DNA of 64,000 nt, taken from NCBI RefSeq assembly GCF_030813695.1, contig NZ_JAUSVA010000002.1, positions 2,418,001-2,482,000 of the forward strand, written 5' to 3'. The stretch is from Kitasatospora herbaricolor (GTDB lineage Bacteria; Actinomycetota; Actinomycetes; Streptomycetales; Streptomycetaceae). Under the pieces are notes generated by a model. It ran no database searches, was not told where the DNA came from, and saw only the letters and a list, made by a program, of their open reading frames with translations. The position numbers and the translations under genes were made by a program. Shown here in pieces: positions 28,045-37,490 of the stretch. Positions within the stretch are counted from its first letter, which is position 1. Each line of letters starts with the position of its first letter.

Positions 28045-28908
28045 TTGGCCACCACCCCTGATCCTCTGCTCGAACCGGCATCCGGAACGCTGCCGGACGA
28101 GGACGACGACGACGCCCTCCGGCGGTCGGCCGAGGCCGGCGAGAGCAGCCGGGCCAGCCGGCACTGGTGGGACCGCAACGCGGACGAATACCAGGACGAG
28201 CACGGCGAGTTCCTCGGCGACGACCGGTTCACCTGGTGCCCCGAGGGCCTCGACGAGGGCGAGGCCCGGCTGCTCGGCGACCCCGCCGCCTGGAAGGGCG
28301 CCGACATCCTGGAAATCGGTGCGGGCGCCGCCCAGTGCTCGCGCTGGCTCGCCGCCCGCGGCGCCCGGCCGGTCGCCCTGGACATCTCCTACCGCCAGCT
28401 CCAGCACTCCCGCCGGATCGACCTCGGGCGCGGCGGCCCGGTCGTCCCCGTCGTCCAGGCCGACGCGGCCGTGCTGCCGTTCGCGGACGGCTCCTTCGAC
28501 CTGGCCTGCTCGGCCTACGGCGCGGTGCCCTTCAGCGCCGACACCGAGGAACTGATGCGCGAGGTGCACCGGGTGCTGCGCCCCGGCGGCCGCTGGGTCT
28601 TCTCGGTCACCCACCCGATCCGCTGGGCCTTCCCCGACGAGCCCGGCGTCGAGGGACTGACCGCCACCGCCTCGTACTTCGACCGCACCCCGTACGTGGA
28701 GCAGGACCAGCAGGGGCGCGCCACCTACGTCGAGCACCACCGCACCCTCGGCGACCGGGTGCGGGAGCTGACCGGCGCCGGGTTCCGCCTGCTCGACCTG
28801 GTCGAGCCCGAGTGGCCCGAGGGGCACGAGCAGGAGTGGGGCGGCTGGAGCCCGCTGCGCGGCCGGCTCTTCCCCGGCACCGCGATCTTCGTCTCGCAGC
28901 GGGACTGA
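28045..28908 (+). CDS. Class I SAM-dependent methyltransferase
   Basis: The protein (287 residues from TTG 28045) has a Rossmann SAM-binding motif DILEIGAGAAQCSRWL, the acidic post-motif VALDIS, motif II FDLACSAYGAVPF, and HRVLRPGGRWVFS, typical of UbiE/Methyltransf_11 enzymes. The start is uncertain: the frame is open back to GTG 27919, but the upstream part is not protein-like. No good ribosome site is seen for any start. The acceptor is unknown. It is divergent from rpsA and immediately precedes hrpB. Confidence 0.85.
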   Translation: MATTPDPLLEPASGTLPDEDDDDALRRSAEAGESSRASRHWWDRNADEYQDEHGEFLGDDRFTWCPEGLDEGEARLLGDPAAWKGADILEIGAGAAQCSRWLAARGARPVALDISYRQLQHSRRIDLGRGGPVVPVVQADAAVLPFADGSFDLACSAYGAVPFSADTEELMREVHRVLRPGGRWVFSVTHPIRWAFPDEPGVEGLTATASYFDRTPYVEQDQQGRATYVEHHRTLGDRVRELTGAGFRLLDLVEPEWPEGHEQEWGGWSPLRGRLFPGTAIFVSQRD

Positions 28909-28915
28909 CCCGGCC

Positions 28916-31531
28916 GTGACGGACACCCCCTCGACCCGCGGCAGCGCCGGCCCGCGACCCCCGGCCACCGGCTCCCCGGCGCCGCTGAACCCCGCCTGGC
29001 TCGACCTGCCGGTCCGCGAGGCCGTCCCCGCGCTGCAGCGGGCACTGGCCGCCGGCGGCGCCGCCGTGCTCGCCGCCCCGCCCGGCACCGGCAAGACCAC
29101 CCTGGTGCCGCTCGCGCTGGCCGGGCTGGTGCCCGGGCTGCCCGGGCCGGCCCACCGGGTGCTGGTGGCCGAGCCGCGCCGGCTGGCCGTCCGCGCGGCC
29201 GCCCGCCGGATGGCCTGGCTGCTCGGCGAGCAGCCAGGCGGCCGGGTGGGGTACACGATCCGCGGCGAACGGCGCGCCGGGCCGGACACCGTGGTCGAGG
29301 TGGTCACCACCGGCGTGCTGCTGCAGCGGCTCCAGCGCGATCCCGAGCTGGCCGGGGTGGACACGGTGGTACTGGACGAGTGCCACGAACGGCACCTGGA
29401 CGCGGACACCGCACTGGCCTTCCTGCTGGACGTCCGGGCCACCCTGCGGCCCGAGCTGCGGGTGGTCTGCGCCTCCGCGACCTCCGACACCGAGGCCTGG
29501 GCGCGACTGCTCGGCGACCTTGGCGGGGCCGCCCCGGTGGTCGAGGCGCACGGGACCTCGCACGCCGTCGAGATCCTCCAGGCGCCCCCGCCGCGCGCCG
29601 TGCGCCCCCCGCAGGGCACCCGCACGGACCCACTGCTGCTCGAACACGTGGCCGCCACCGTCCGCCGCGCCCTCGGGGAGCGGGACGGGGACCTGCTCTG
29701 CTTCCTGCCCGGCGTCGGCGAGATCGCCCGGGTCGCCGGGCTGCTCGCCGGCGTTCCCGCCGAGGTGCTCCAGCTGCACGGTCGCGCTCCGCAGGCCGTC
29801 CAGGACGCCGCGCTCGGCGCCGGCGCCGGGCGCCGGGTCGTCCTGGCCACCTCGGTAGCCGAGTCCTCGCTGACCGTGCCCGGGGTGCGGATCGTGGTCG
29901 ACTCCGGGCTCGCCCGCGAACCGCGCACCGACCACGCCCGCGGCCTCTCCGCGCTGGTGACCGTCCGGGCCTCGCTGGCCGCCGCCCGGCAACGGGCCGG
30001 CCGGGCCGGCCGCGAGGCGCCCGGCGTCGTCCACCGCTGCTGGCACCAGGCCGAGGACGCCCTCGCCGTGCCCTTCCCCACCCCCGAGATCGCCCTCGCC
30101 GACCTCACCTCCTTCGCCCTCCAGGCCGCCTGCTGGGGCGACCCGGACGCGCACGGCCTCGCCCTGCCCGACCCGCCCCCCGCCGGGGCGATGGCCGCCG
30201 CCCGGCAGACCCTGCAGGCCCTAGGCGCCGTCGACGACCAGGGCCGCGCCACCCCCCGCGGCACCCGGATCGCCCGCACCGGCCTGCACCCGCGCCTCGC
30301 CCGGGCGCTGCTCGACGGCGCGCGGCTGGTCGGCTCCCGGCGGGCCGCCGAACTCGTCGCGCTGCTCTCCGAGGAGCCGCCGCGGGCGCTCGGGGACGAC
30401 CTCGGCGCCGTCTGGCGCACCGTCCGCGGCGGCCACGACCCCTACGCCGGCCGGTGGCGCGAGGAGTCCCGGCGGCTGCGCCGGAGCCTGGACGAGACAC
30501 CCCCCACAGCACTCCCGGACGCCACCGCGGCCGGGCTGGTGGTCGCGCTGGCCTTCCCCGAACGGATCGCCCGGGCCCGGGTGGAGAAGCCCGAACCCGG
30601 CACCCGCAGCCCGTACCTGATGGCCTCGGGCACCGCCGCCGAGACCGCCCCCGGCACCGCGCTGACCGGCCTGCCCTGGCTCGCGGTGGCCGTCGCCGAC
30701 CGGCCCGCCGGCGCGCCCTCGGCCCGGATCCTGCACGCAGCCGCGCTCGACGAGGAGACCGCCCGGCTGGCCGGCGCGCCGCTGCTGACCGGCCGGGCCG
30801 AAGTCCGCTGGGCGACACCGCCCGGCGGCCGGCGCGGCGAACTGACGGCCCGCCGGGTCGAGTCGCTCGGCGCGCTGGAACTCTCCTCCGCACCGCTCTC
30901 CGCCCCCGACCCGGCACTGGTCCGGGCCGCCCTGCTGGACGGGCTCGCCCGCGAGGGCGTCGGCGAGCTGCTCAGCTGGCCGCCCGCGGCCGTGGCGCTG
31001 CGCGAGCGGCTCGGGTTCCTGCACCGCACCCTGGGCGCGCCCTGGCCCGACGTCGGCGACCGGGCCCTGCTGGCCGCGGCCGAGGACTGGCTGGAGCCCG
31101 AACTCTCCCGGGCCCGCCGGCGCTCCGCCCTGGAGCGGATCGACACCGCCGCCGCCCTGCAGCGCCTGCTGCCCTGGGCGAGCGGCGAGGCCGGGCGGCT
31201 CGACGAACTGGCCCCGGAGCGGATCACGGTGCCCTCCGGCTCCCGGATCCGGGTCGACTACACCGGGGACCGGCCCGTCCTGGCCGTCAAACTGCAGGAG
31301 TTGTTCGGCTGGGCCGCCGCGCCGGCGCTGGCCGACGGGAGGGCCCCGCTTACCGTCCACCTGCTCTCACCGGCCGGCCGGCCCGCCGCCGTCACCGGCG
31401 ACCTCGCGAACTTCTGGCGGGAGGGGTACCGCGCCGTCCGCGCCGAGCTGCGCGGCCGCTACCCGCGCCACCCCTGGCCGGAGGACCCGACGGTCGCCGA
31501 GCCCACCCGGCGGCTGAACCCGCGCACCTGA
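28916..31531 (+). CDS. hrpB: ATP-dependent RNA helicase HrpB
   Basis: The 871-residue DExH helicase has Walker A (APPGTGKTTLVPLAL), AEPRRLAVRAAARRMA (motif Ia), DECHERHLDADTA (motif II), SAT (motif III), the second RecA domain (LVLA-like TSVAESSLTVPGV, QRAGRAGR motif VI) and the HrpB-specific C-terminal domain. Its role in bacteria is poorly defined; it belongs to the DEAH/RHA helicase group. GTG 28916 lies 7 bases after the methyltransferase stop, so the two are likely co-transcribed. Confidence 0.93.
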   Translation: MTDTPSTRGSAGPRPPATGSPAPLNPAWLDLPVREAVPALQRALAAGGAAVLAAPPGTGKTTLVPLALAGLVPGLPGPAHRVLVAEPRRLAVRAAARRMAWLLGEQPGGRVGYTIRGERRAGPDTVVEVVTTGVLLQRLQRDPELAGVDTVVLDECHERHLDADTALAFLLDVRATLRPELRVVCASATSDTEAWARLLGDLGGAAPVVEAHGTSHAVEILQAPPPRAVRPPQGTRTDPLLLEHVAATVRRALGERDGDLLCFLPGVGEIARVAGLLAGVPAEVLQLHGRAPQAVQDAALGAGAGRRVVLATSVAESSLTVPGVRIVVDSGLAREPRTDHARGLSALVTVRASLAAARQRAGRAGREAPGVVHRCWHQAEDALAVPFPTPEIALADLTSFALQAACWGDPDAHGLALPDPPPAGAMAAARQTLQALGAVDDQGRATPRGTRIARTGLHPRLARALLDGARLVGSRRAAELVALLSEEPPRALGDDLGAVWRTVRGGHDPYAGRWREESRRLRRSLDETPPTALPDATAAGLVVALAFPERIARARVEKPEPGTRSPYLMASGTAAETAPGTALTGLPWLAVAVADRPAGAPSARILHAAALDEETARLAGAPLLTGRAEVRWATPPGGRRGELTARRVESLGALELSSAPLSAPDPALVRAALLDGLAREGVGELLSWPPAAVALRERLGFLHRTLGAPWPDVGDRALLAAAEDWLEPELSRARRRSALERIDTAAALQRLLPWASGEAGRLDELAPERITVPSGSRIRVDYTGDRPVLAVKLQELFGWAAAPALADGRAPLTVHLLSPAGRPAAVTGDLANFWREGYRAVRAELRGRYPRHPWPEDPTVAEPTRRLNPRT

Positions 31532-31584
31532 CGCGCGGTCGGCAGCACCCGTCCGGCGGGCCGTCACCCCGACGTGTCGTCCCG

Positions 31585-32169
31585 TCAACCAGGCACGTTG
31601 CCGGGGGTGAACGCGGGGGCCGGCGGGCGGGGCAGCGGAGTACCGGTCTGCACCTTGTCGCAGGTCAGGATCTGGCCGGTCTCCGGGCTCCGGACGCAGT
31701 TCGGGTTCTCGACCGCGCGGCCGGTGCCGCAGGTGGTCCCGCAGGGCAGCGGGGAGACCGTCGTCGGGTCCGGCCGGCGGGTCGCGCCGCCCTTCGGGGA
31801 CGGGCCCCTGGTGGCGCTCGGGGCGGCCGCCGGACGCGCGGGGGCCGCGGCCGGGCTCGGCGAGGACGAGGGCTCGGCCGGGGGTGTCACCGCGGGCGCC
31901 GCCAGGGGCCTGTCGGCCGGGGCCGCTGACGGCGTCCCCGGCGCTGCACCGGACGGCGTCGCGGGCAGCGGGGCCGTCACGTCGGACGGCCGGGAGACCG
32001 TCGGCGCGGCCGGGGTCGCCGATCCCGGGCCCGCCAGGGCCCAGGCCGATCCGCCGGCCAGCAGCAGGGCCGCCACGGCACCCGCCGCCCACCACCGGGC
32101 CCGCCGTCCGGCCGGCCCGCCCTTGCCCGACTCGCCCGTGTCCAGCCCGTCCTCGTCCAGCCCGGCCAT
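31585..32169 (-). CDS. Secreted or membrane-anchored Pro/Ser-rich protein with a small Cys-containing tail
   Basis: I do not recognise a family. From ATG 32169 it has a short cytoplasmic lead, one transmembrane helix (WWAAGAVAALLLAGGSAWAL, about residues 26-45) and a roughly 85-residue Pro/Ala/Ser/Thr-rich stalk. The C-terminal part has four cysteines (PCGTTCG, NPNC, LTC), likely two disulfides outside the cell. The frame extends 30 codons upstream to ATG 32259, but the shorter start fits the lead length of such proteins. It stands alone, convergent with hrpB. Confidence 0.65.
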   Translation of the reverse strand: MAGLDEDGLDTGESGKGGPAGRRARWWAAGAVAALLLAGGSAWALAGPGSATPAAPTVSRPSDVTAPLPATPSGAAPGTPSAAPADRPLAAPAVTPPAEPSSSPSPAAAPARPAAAPSATRGPSPKGGATRRPDPTTVSPLPCGTTCGTGRAVENPNCVRSPETGQILTCDKVQTGTPLPRPPAPAFTPGNVPG

Positions 32170-32340
32170 ACCGTCCGCCTCCGACCACGACCGCCCGCCG
32201 AACCGGTGTGCGGGCGGGACCGGCCGGAGCCTACTGCCCGCCCGCCGCCGGATGATCACCGCCCCGGGGCGGAGCCGTCCCGTGCGGACGGCCGCGGTTG
32301 ACCCGCCTTGGGCGGCAGGGCTTCTGACGGTCCGCCGGAG

Positions 32341-32952
32341 TCAGCCGACCGGCGCGGCGGGTGCGGATGCCGCGGGCGCGGCGGGCTCCCAGGGCTCGAA
32401 CCAGGGGTCGGGCCACCGCTCGGCCGCCGCCATCAGCGGGTACAGGGTGGCGCCGTCCAGGCTCTCGCGGATGATGTCGGCGTGGCCGCCGTGCCGTGCG
32501 GTCTCCTCGATCAGGTGCAGCAGCACCCACCGCACCGACCACTCCTCCACGTCGGCGGGGAACCACGGCACGCCCCGGGGGACGGGCACGCCCTGGCCGA
32601 GGTCGGCGATGCCGGCGACGGCCGCGTCGGTCTCCGCGGTGGCCAGCTCGTAGTCGGCCAGCAGGCCCGCCAGGGTCTCGCCGGGCGCGGGCAGGAACTC
32701 GGGGGCGTCCGACTCGTCCGCCGCGCGCTGCGGGGCGGTGGAGATCCCCAGGACGAGCTTCATCCAGCCGCGCTCGCAGCGGGCGGCGTGCTTGATCAGA
32801 CCGGCGATGCTCAGCTCGCTGGCGGACGGGGTGGCCCAGCCCTGCTCCTCGGTGAGGCCGTGCGCGGTGACGCGGAGCAGCTGGCGCTGCTGGGTGAGGA
32901 AGGCGAGCAGTGCTGCGCGCTCGTCGGCGACCGGCGGGGCGTGTCCAGGCAT
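32341..32952 (-). CDS. DinB-family (DUF664) protein
   Basis: The 203-residue protein is a DinB-like four-helix bundle: AFLTQQRQLLRVTAHGLTEEQ, a first metal-ligand His in SIAGLIKHAARCERGW, and the HLIEETARHGGHADIIRESL segment with two more His. This is the metal-site arrangement of mycothiol- and bacillithiol-dependent transferases. In actinobacteria these often use mycothiol for detoxification. Its promoter region contains an unusual AT-rich double palindrome. Confidence 0.88.
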   Translation of the reverse strand: MPGHAPPVADERAALLAFLTQQRQLLRVTAHGLTEEQGWATPSASELSIAGLIKHAARCERGWMKLVLGISTAPQRAADESDAPEFLPAPGETLAGLLADYELATAETDAAVAGIADLGQGVPVPRGVPWFPADVEEWSVRWVLLHLIEETARHGGHADIIRESLDGATLYPLMAAAERWPDPWFEPWEPAAPAASAPAAPVG

Positions 32953-33085
32953 GCGGTGGCGCCTTTCTGTCCGTGGTGGGTGGGGTCTCCGGTCTCGTAC
33001 GGCCCCTGCGGCGCGGGGTGCGGCGACGGCTCGAAGTGCCCGTGACGACCCTTCCGCCTGGGCTCCGTGGCGTCAACGGTTCGGT

Positions 33086-33109
33086 GAAATATATTTCGGA
33101 AACTTTCCG
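33086..33109. promoter_or_regulatory. AT-rich double palindrome of GAAA-TTTC type
   Basis: GAAATATATTTC (33086-33097) is a perfect 12-base palindrome. It runs directly into CGGAAACTTTCCG (33097-33109), which is palindromic around one C. The second matches the GAAANTTTC core of LacI-type operators that control xylan and chitin genes in Streptomyces. It lies between the divergently oriented upstream side of the DinB gene and the end of polA. Confidence 0.5.
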
Positions 33110-33134
33110 CAAGACATTGCAGGCCGGTTCCGGA

Positions 33135-33182
33135 CAGCCCGCCGCCCCGCCCCCGGCGAACCGGGGACGGGGCGGCGGGCTG
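33135..33182. terminator. Terminator of polA
   Basis: A 15-base GC-rich stem (CAGCCCGCCGCCCCG and complement) encloses a smaller CCCCGG/CCGGGG hairpin, 52 bases beyond the polA stop. Confidence 0.75.
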
Positions 33183-33233
33183 CACGGCGGCGCGGTCGGT
33201 CGGGCGCTCGGCCGGGCCGGCCGGCGGGGGCGG

Positions 33234-35987
33234 TCAGTGCGCGGCGCTCTCCCAGTTCGGGCCTACGCCCACCGAGACGTCCAGCGGGGCCCGCAGCGGG
33301 TACGCGCCGGCCATCTGCTCGCGGACGATCGCCTCCACCCGCTCCCGCTCGCCGGGAGCCAGCTCCAGGACGATTTCGTCGTGCACCTGGAGCAGCATCC
33401 GGGAGGCCAGCCCGGCCTCCCGCAGCGCGTCGTCCACCTTCAGCATGGCGATCTTGACGATGTCGGCGGCCGAGCCCTGGATCGGGGCGTTCAGCGCCAT
33501 CCGCTCGGCCATCTCGCGGCGCTGGCGGTTGTCGCTGTTCAGGTCGGGCAGGTGCCGGCGGCGGCCCAGCAGCGTCTCGGTGTAACCGGTGGCGCGGGCC
33601 TCCTCCACCACCCGGTGCAGGTAGTCCCGGACCCCGCCGAAGCGCTCGAAGTAGGTGTCCATCAGGCCCTGCGCCTCGCCCGGCTTGATCCCGAGCTGCT
33701 GGGACAGCCCGTACGCGGAGAGGCCGTACGCCAGGCCGTAGGACATCGCCTTGATTTTGCGGCGCATCTCGGCGTCCACCGCGGCCGGCTCGACGGAGAA
33801 GACCTGGGAGGCGACCGTGGTGTGCAGGTCCTCGCCGCCGGCGAAGGCCTCCAGCAGGGCCTCGTCCTCGGAGAGGTGCGCCATGATGCGCAGCTCGATC
33901 TGGGAGTAGTCGGCGGTGAGCAGCGACTCGTAGCCCTCGCCGACGACGAACGCCCGGCGGATCGCGCGGCCCTCCTCGGTGCGGACGGGGATGTTCTGCA
34001 GGTTCGGGTCCTGCGAGGAGAGCCGGCCGGTGGCGGCCACCATCTGGTTGAAGGTGGTGTGGATCCGGCCCTGCGGGGACACCGTCTTGAGCAGGCCCTC
34101 GACGGTGGTGCGCAGCTTGGCCTGGTCGCGGTGGCGCAGCAGGATGACCGGCAGCTCGTTGTCGGTCTGGGTGGCCAGCCAGGTGAGGGCGTCCGCGTCG
34201 GTGGTGTACCCGGTCTTGATCTTCTTGGTCTTGGGCAGTGCCAGCTCGCCGAAGAGGATCTCCTGGAGCTGCTTGGGCGAGCCGAGGTTGAACTCGTGGC
34301 CGGCGGCGGCGTGGGCCTCCTCCACCACCCGCTGGATCTCGGTGGCGAACTGCGACTCCAGGCCGGTCAGCCAGGTGCGGTCGGCGGCGATGCCGGTGCG
34401 CTCCATCCGGGCCAGCAGGGCGGCGATCGGCAGCTCCATGTCGCGGAGCAGCTCGGTGGCGCCGGCCGCGGCGAGGCGGGGCTCGAAGAGCGCGGCGAGG
34501 TCGAGCACCGTCCGGGCCTGGACCATCAGCGCGCGGGCGCCGGCGGTGCTGTCCTCCTCCGGTGCGTCGAAGCTGAGCTGGCCGCTCTCGGCGGCGGCCG
34601 CGGGGGCCAGCGAGCGGGACAGGTACTCCTCGGCGAGCACCTCCAGGGTGAAGGTGCGCCGGCCGGGCTTCTCCAGGTAGGCGGCGAGTGCGGTGTCGGC
34701 GACCACGCCCGCGACCTGCCAGCCCTGCTCGGCGAAGGCCCGCATCACCTGCTTGGCGATGTGCAGGGCCTTGGGGCGCCGCGGGTCGGCCAGCCAGGCG
34801 GTGAAGGCGGTGTCGTCCTGCTCGCCGAGCTTGGCCGGGTCGAACCAGGCGGCGGCCTCGCCGGCGGCCAGCGCGACCTCCTGGACGCTGCCCTCGCCCT
34901 GGCCCCAGGTGTAGACGGCGGCCAGCGCGACGGGGTCGGCGGCGCCGGCGGCGTGCTCGGCGAGCCAGCCGGCCAGTGCGCCGGGTTCGGTGAGCAGGTC
35001 GCCGTCGACCTCGATGCCGGGGGCGACCTCGGCCTCGGCGGCCTCCTGCGCGGCGCCGGGGTCGATGCCGAAGATCCGGTCGCGGAAGTTGCTGTTGCGG
35101 AACTCCAGCGACTCCATCAGCTGGCCGACGGCCTCCCGGTCGAAGGCGGTGCGCTGCAGGTCGGCGACGGTGAGCGGGAGTTCGACGTCACGGACCAGCT
35201 CGGTGAGGACGCGGTTGCGCTTGACCGAGTCGAGGTGCTCGCGGAGCTTCTCGCCGATCTTGCCCTTGACCTGGTCGGCGTTGGCGATCAGCTCGTCGAA
35301 GGAGCCGAACTGGTTGACCCACTTCGCAGCGGTCTTCTCCCCGACGCCGGGGATGCCGGGCAGGTTGTCGGACGGGTCGCCGCGCAGGGCCGCGAGGTCG
35401 GGGTACTGGGTGGGGGTGACGCCGTACTTCTCGGCGACCTTCTCCGGGGTGTAGCGGGTCAGCTCGGAGACGCCCTTGGTGGGGTAGAGCACGGTGACCC
35501 GCTCGCTCACCAGCTGGAGGGAATCCCGGTCGCCGGTGACGATGTCGACGTCGAAGCCCTCGGCCGCGGCGGCGGTGGCGAGGGTGGCGATGATGTCGTC
35601 GGCCTCGAAGTTCTCGACCGTCATCCGCGGGACGTTCATCGCGTCGAGCAGCTCGCCGATCAGGCCGACCTGGCTCTTGAACTCGTCCGGCGTCTTGGCG
35701 CGGTTGGCCTTGTAGTCGGGGAACTCCGCCGAGCGGAAGGTCTGCCGGGAGAGGTCGAAGGCGACCGCGAGGTGGGTCGGCTGCTCGTCCCGCACGGTGT
35801 TGGCGAGCATCGAGGCGAAGCCGTACACCGCGTTGGTGGGCTGGCCGGTGGAGGTGTTGAAGTTCTCCACGGGCAGTGCGTAGAAGGCCCGGTAGGCCAT
35901 CGAATGCCCGTCGAGCAGCATCAGCCGGGGCCGCGGGCCGGCCCCGTCGCCACCCGTCGCGCCCTTACCCGTACTCTGCGTAGCCAC
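33234..35987 (-). CDS. polA: DNA polymerase I
   Basis: The 917-residue protein begins with the 5'-3' exonuclease domain (LMLLDGHSMAYRAFYALP, FEADDIIATLA, DLAALRGDPSDNLPGIPGVG, quoted in part). A middle domain follows, then family A polymerase motifs A (DYSQIELR), B (RRKIKAMSYGLAYG) and C (VHDEIVLE). The middle domain shows no DTET or other DEDD metal-ligand motifs, so proofreading is probably lost, as in other actinobacterial Pol I. It works in gap filling, Okazaki fragment maturation and repair. GTG 35987 is chosen because the conserved protein starts there (MATQSTGKG); the frame stays open 126 codons further upstream without homology. Confidence 0.96.
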   Translation of the reverse strand: MATQSTGKGATGGDGAGPRPRLMLLDGHSMAYRAFYALPVENFNTSTGQPTNAVYGFASMLANTVRDEQPTHLAVAFDLSRQTFRSAEFPDYKANRAKTPDEFKSQVGLIGELLDAMNVPRMTVENFEADDIIATLATAAAAEGFDVDIVTGDRDSLQLVSERVTVLYPTKGVSELTRYTPEKVAEKYGVTPTQYPDLAALRGDPSDNLPGIPGVGEKTAAKWVNQFGSFDELIANADQVKGKIGEKLREHLDSVKRNRVLTELVRDVELPLTVADLQRTAFDREAVGQLMESLEFRNSNFRDRIFGIDPGAAQEAAEAEVAPGIEVDGDLLTEPGALAGWLAEHAAGAADPVALAAVYTWGQGEGSVQEVALAAGEAAAWFDPAKLGEQDDTAFTAWLADPRRPKALHIAKQVMRAFAEQGWQVAGVVADTALAAYLEKPGRRTFTLEVLAEEYLSRSLAPAAAAESGQLSFDAPEEDSTAGARALMVQARTVLDLAALFEPRLAAAGATELLRDMELPIAALLARMERTGIAADRTWLTGLESQFATEIQRVVEEAHAAAGHEFNLGSPKQLQEILFGELALPKTKKIKTGYTTDADALTWLATQTDNELPVILLRHRDQAKLRTTVEGLLKTVSPQGRIHTTFNQMVAATGRLSSQDPNLQNIPVRTEEGRAIRRAFVVGEGYESLLTADYSQIELRIMAHLSEDEALLEAFAGGEDLHTTVASQVFSVEPAAVDAEMRRKIKAMSYGLAYGLSAYGLSQQLGIKPGEAQGLMDTYFERFGGVRDYLHRVVEEARATGYTETLLGRRRHLPDLNSDNRQRREMAERMALNAPIQGSAADIVKIAMLKVDDALREAGLASRMLLQVHDEIVLELAPGERERVEAIVREQMAGAYPLRAPLDVSVGVGPNWESAAH

Positions 35988-36177
35988 GTCAACGTCCCGT
36001 TCCTGCCGATTCCACTGCCGGTCACCGATCCTATGGCCCGCCACCGACAAACGGACGCGAGGACGAGGGCGGGGGCGGGGCGCCGCGACACCGCCGGGCG
36101 CGGCCGCTACCGCCGGGTAGGGCGGTCGTACGATCACAGCAGCACGATGACGTGACCCCCGACCGGCAGGAGCTCCC

Positions 36178-36645
36178 ATGACCGACGCTGCCCCCACCGA
36201 CCCGGCCCCCGTCCTGGACGTCCCGCAGGACGTCCTGGACCACTTCGCCAAGCTCGGCGTCGACCCCTCCACCTTCTCCGGCGGCCACCTCGGCGACCGG
36301 CTCGGCATCAAGGTCGTCGAGGCCTCCGGGGACCGCGTGGTGGGCACCATGCCGGTCGAGGGCAACCAGCAGCCGTACGGGCTCCTGCACGGCGGCGCCT
36401 CGGCGGCGCTGGCCGAGACGCTGGGCTCGATCGGTGCGATGCTGCACGCCGGCCCGGGACGCTACGCGGTCGGCGTGGACCTGAACGCCACCCACCACCG
36501 CTCGGCCACCACCGGCCTGGTCACCGGGGTGGCGACGGCGGTCTTCAAGGGGCGGACCGCCGCCACCTACGAGATCGCGATCACCGACGACACCGGCCGG
36601 CGGATCACCAGCTGCCGGCTGACCTGCATGCTGCGCGACCTGTAG
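36178..36645 (+). CDS. Hotdog-fold thioesterase (PaaI type)
   Basis: The 155-residue protein has the hotdog helix motif LHGGASAALAETLGSIGA and the strand YAVGVDLNATHHRSA. These match PaaI/YigI-like acyl-CoA thioesterases that hydrolyse aryl- or acyl-CoA esters. A ribosome site (AGGAG) precedes ATG 36178. It is divergent from polA, as in other Streptomyces. Confidence 0.9.
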   Translation: MTDAAPTDPAPVLDVPQDVLDHFAKLGVDPSTFSGGHLGDRLGIKVVEASGDRVVGTMPVEGNQQPYGLLHGGASAALAETLGSIGAMLHAGPGRYAVGVDLNATHHRSATTGLVTGVATAVFKGRTAATYEIAITDDTGRRITSCRLTCMLRDL

Positions 36646-37490
36646 CACTGCCCCGTCCCCTCCTGTCGCCCTCTTGTTCGACCATGGCGTTTGGCAACTG
36701 CCCCACCCGGGCAGGCCCTTGGTCCAGACAAGGGGGCGTCGGCATGTCCGGAACAGGGCGCGGGCACGGTGGGCGGCCGCGCCGTGCCCCGGCGGCCCCC
36801 GCGACGGGCCCGGTGCACCGCCGCCACCGGCGCCCGACCCGGCGTCAGACGCCTTTGCCCGCAGGCCTGCCGGCCGCCGCGGACGCTGGGGCGCGACCCC
36901 GGGCCGCGGCAAGGGCCCGCGGTCGGCCCGGCCGGGGCCCCGCCGCCGCGGGTGACCCCCGGTCAGCCCGTGGAGGCGGGAGCCCGGCCCGTGGCCACCG
37001 ACCGCCCCACGATGCCTGCGGAGACCGGGCTTCCGTTCCTGGATGTAACGCTGCGTAACATGCAGGCAATCCGGGCCGCCCGCCGGCACCTCGACCCGCA
37101 CCACGCCTTCCACCTCGCCGAAAAACAGCGCGCCGCCCACCCCGTGTCCGATATCCGGACGCATGTGCCCGGGGCCAGTGCGCCGGACAGTGACGTCCGG
37201 TAAGCGGACACACCAGCAGTCACCTGCACTTCTGAGCCTTACATCAGATCACCACACGAGATACCCCCCGGTAGCACCGGCTCGGACGGCCGAGAAGCGC
37301 CACATCCTGAGACACCGGCCCGCGATACGCATAACAAGAGAATCACAGCCTGCCCACACCCCTCCACGAGGCGCCCACGGGCATCTAGAGTCACGGCCAG
37401 TCACCGCGCCACCGGATTGGGCCTGGCCCCAGCGCGCGACCCGGCACCCGCCACTTCAGGCGCCGTGCTTCCTGACAGAAGGGGACCCTC
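36646..37490. other. Long intergenic region before the liv operon
   Basis: This 845-base gap holds no gene I can support. Open frames across it (for example 36691-37203) lack a ribosome site and read as low-complexity Arg/Pro/Ala. A short GTAACGCTGCGTAAC direct repeat lies near 37047-37061. From about 37204 the base composition becomes AT-richer, and a TAGAGT box at 37387-37392 could be the -10 of the liv operon, but no matching -35 is clear. Confidence 0.4.

Noticed and set aside
36691..37203. A 170-codon plus-strand open frame before the liv operon
   Set aside because: No ribosome site, composition is Arg/Pro/Ala junk for most of its length, and no recognisable motif.
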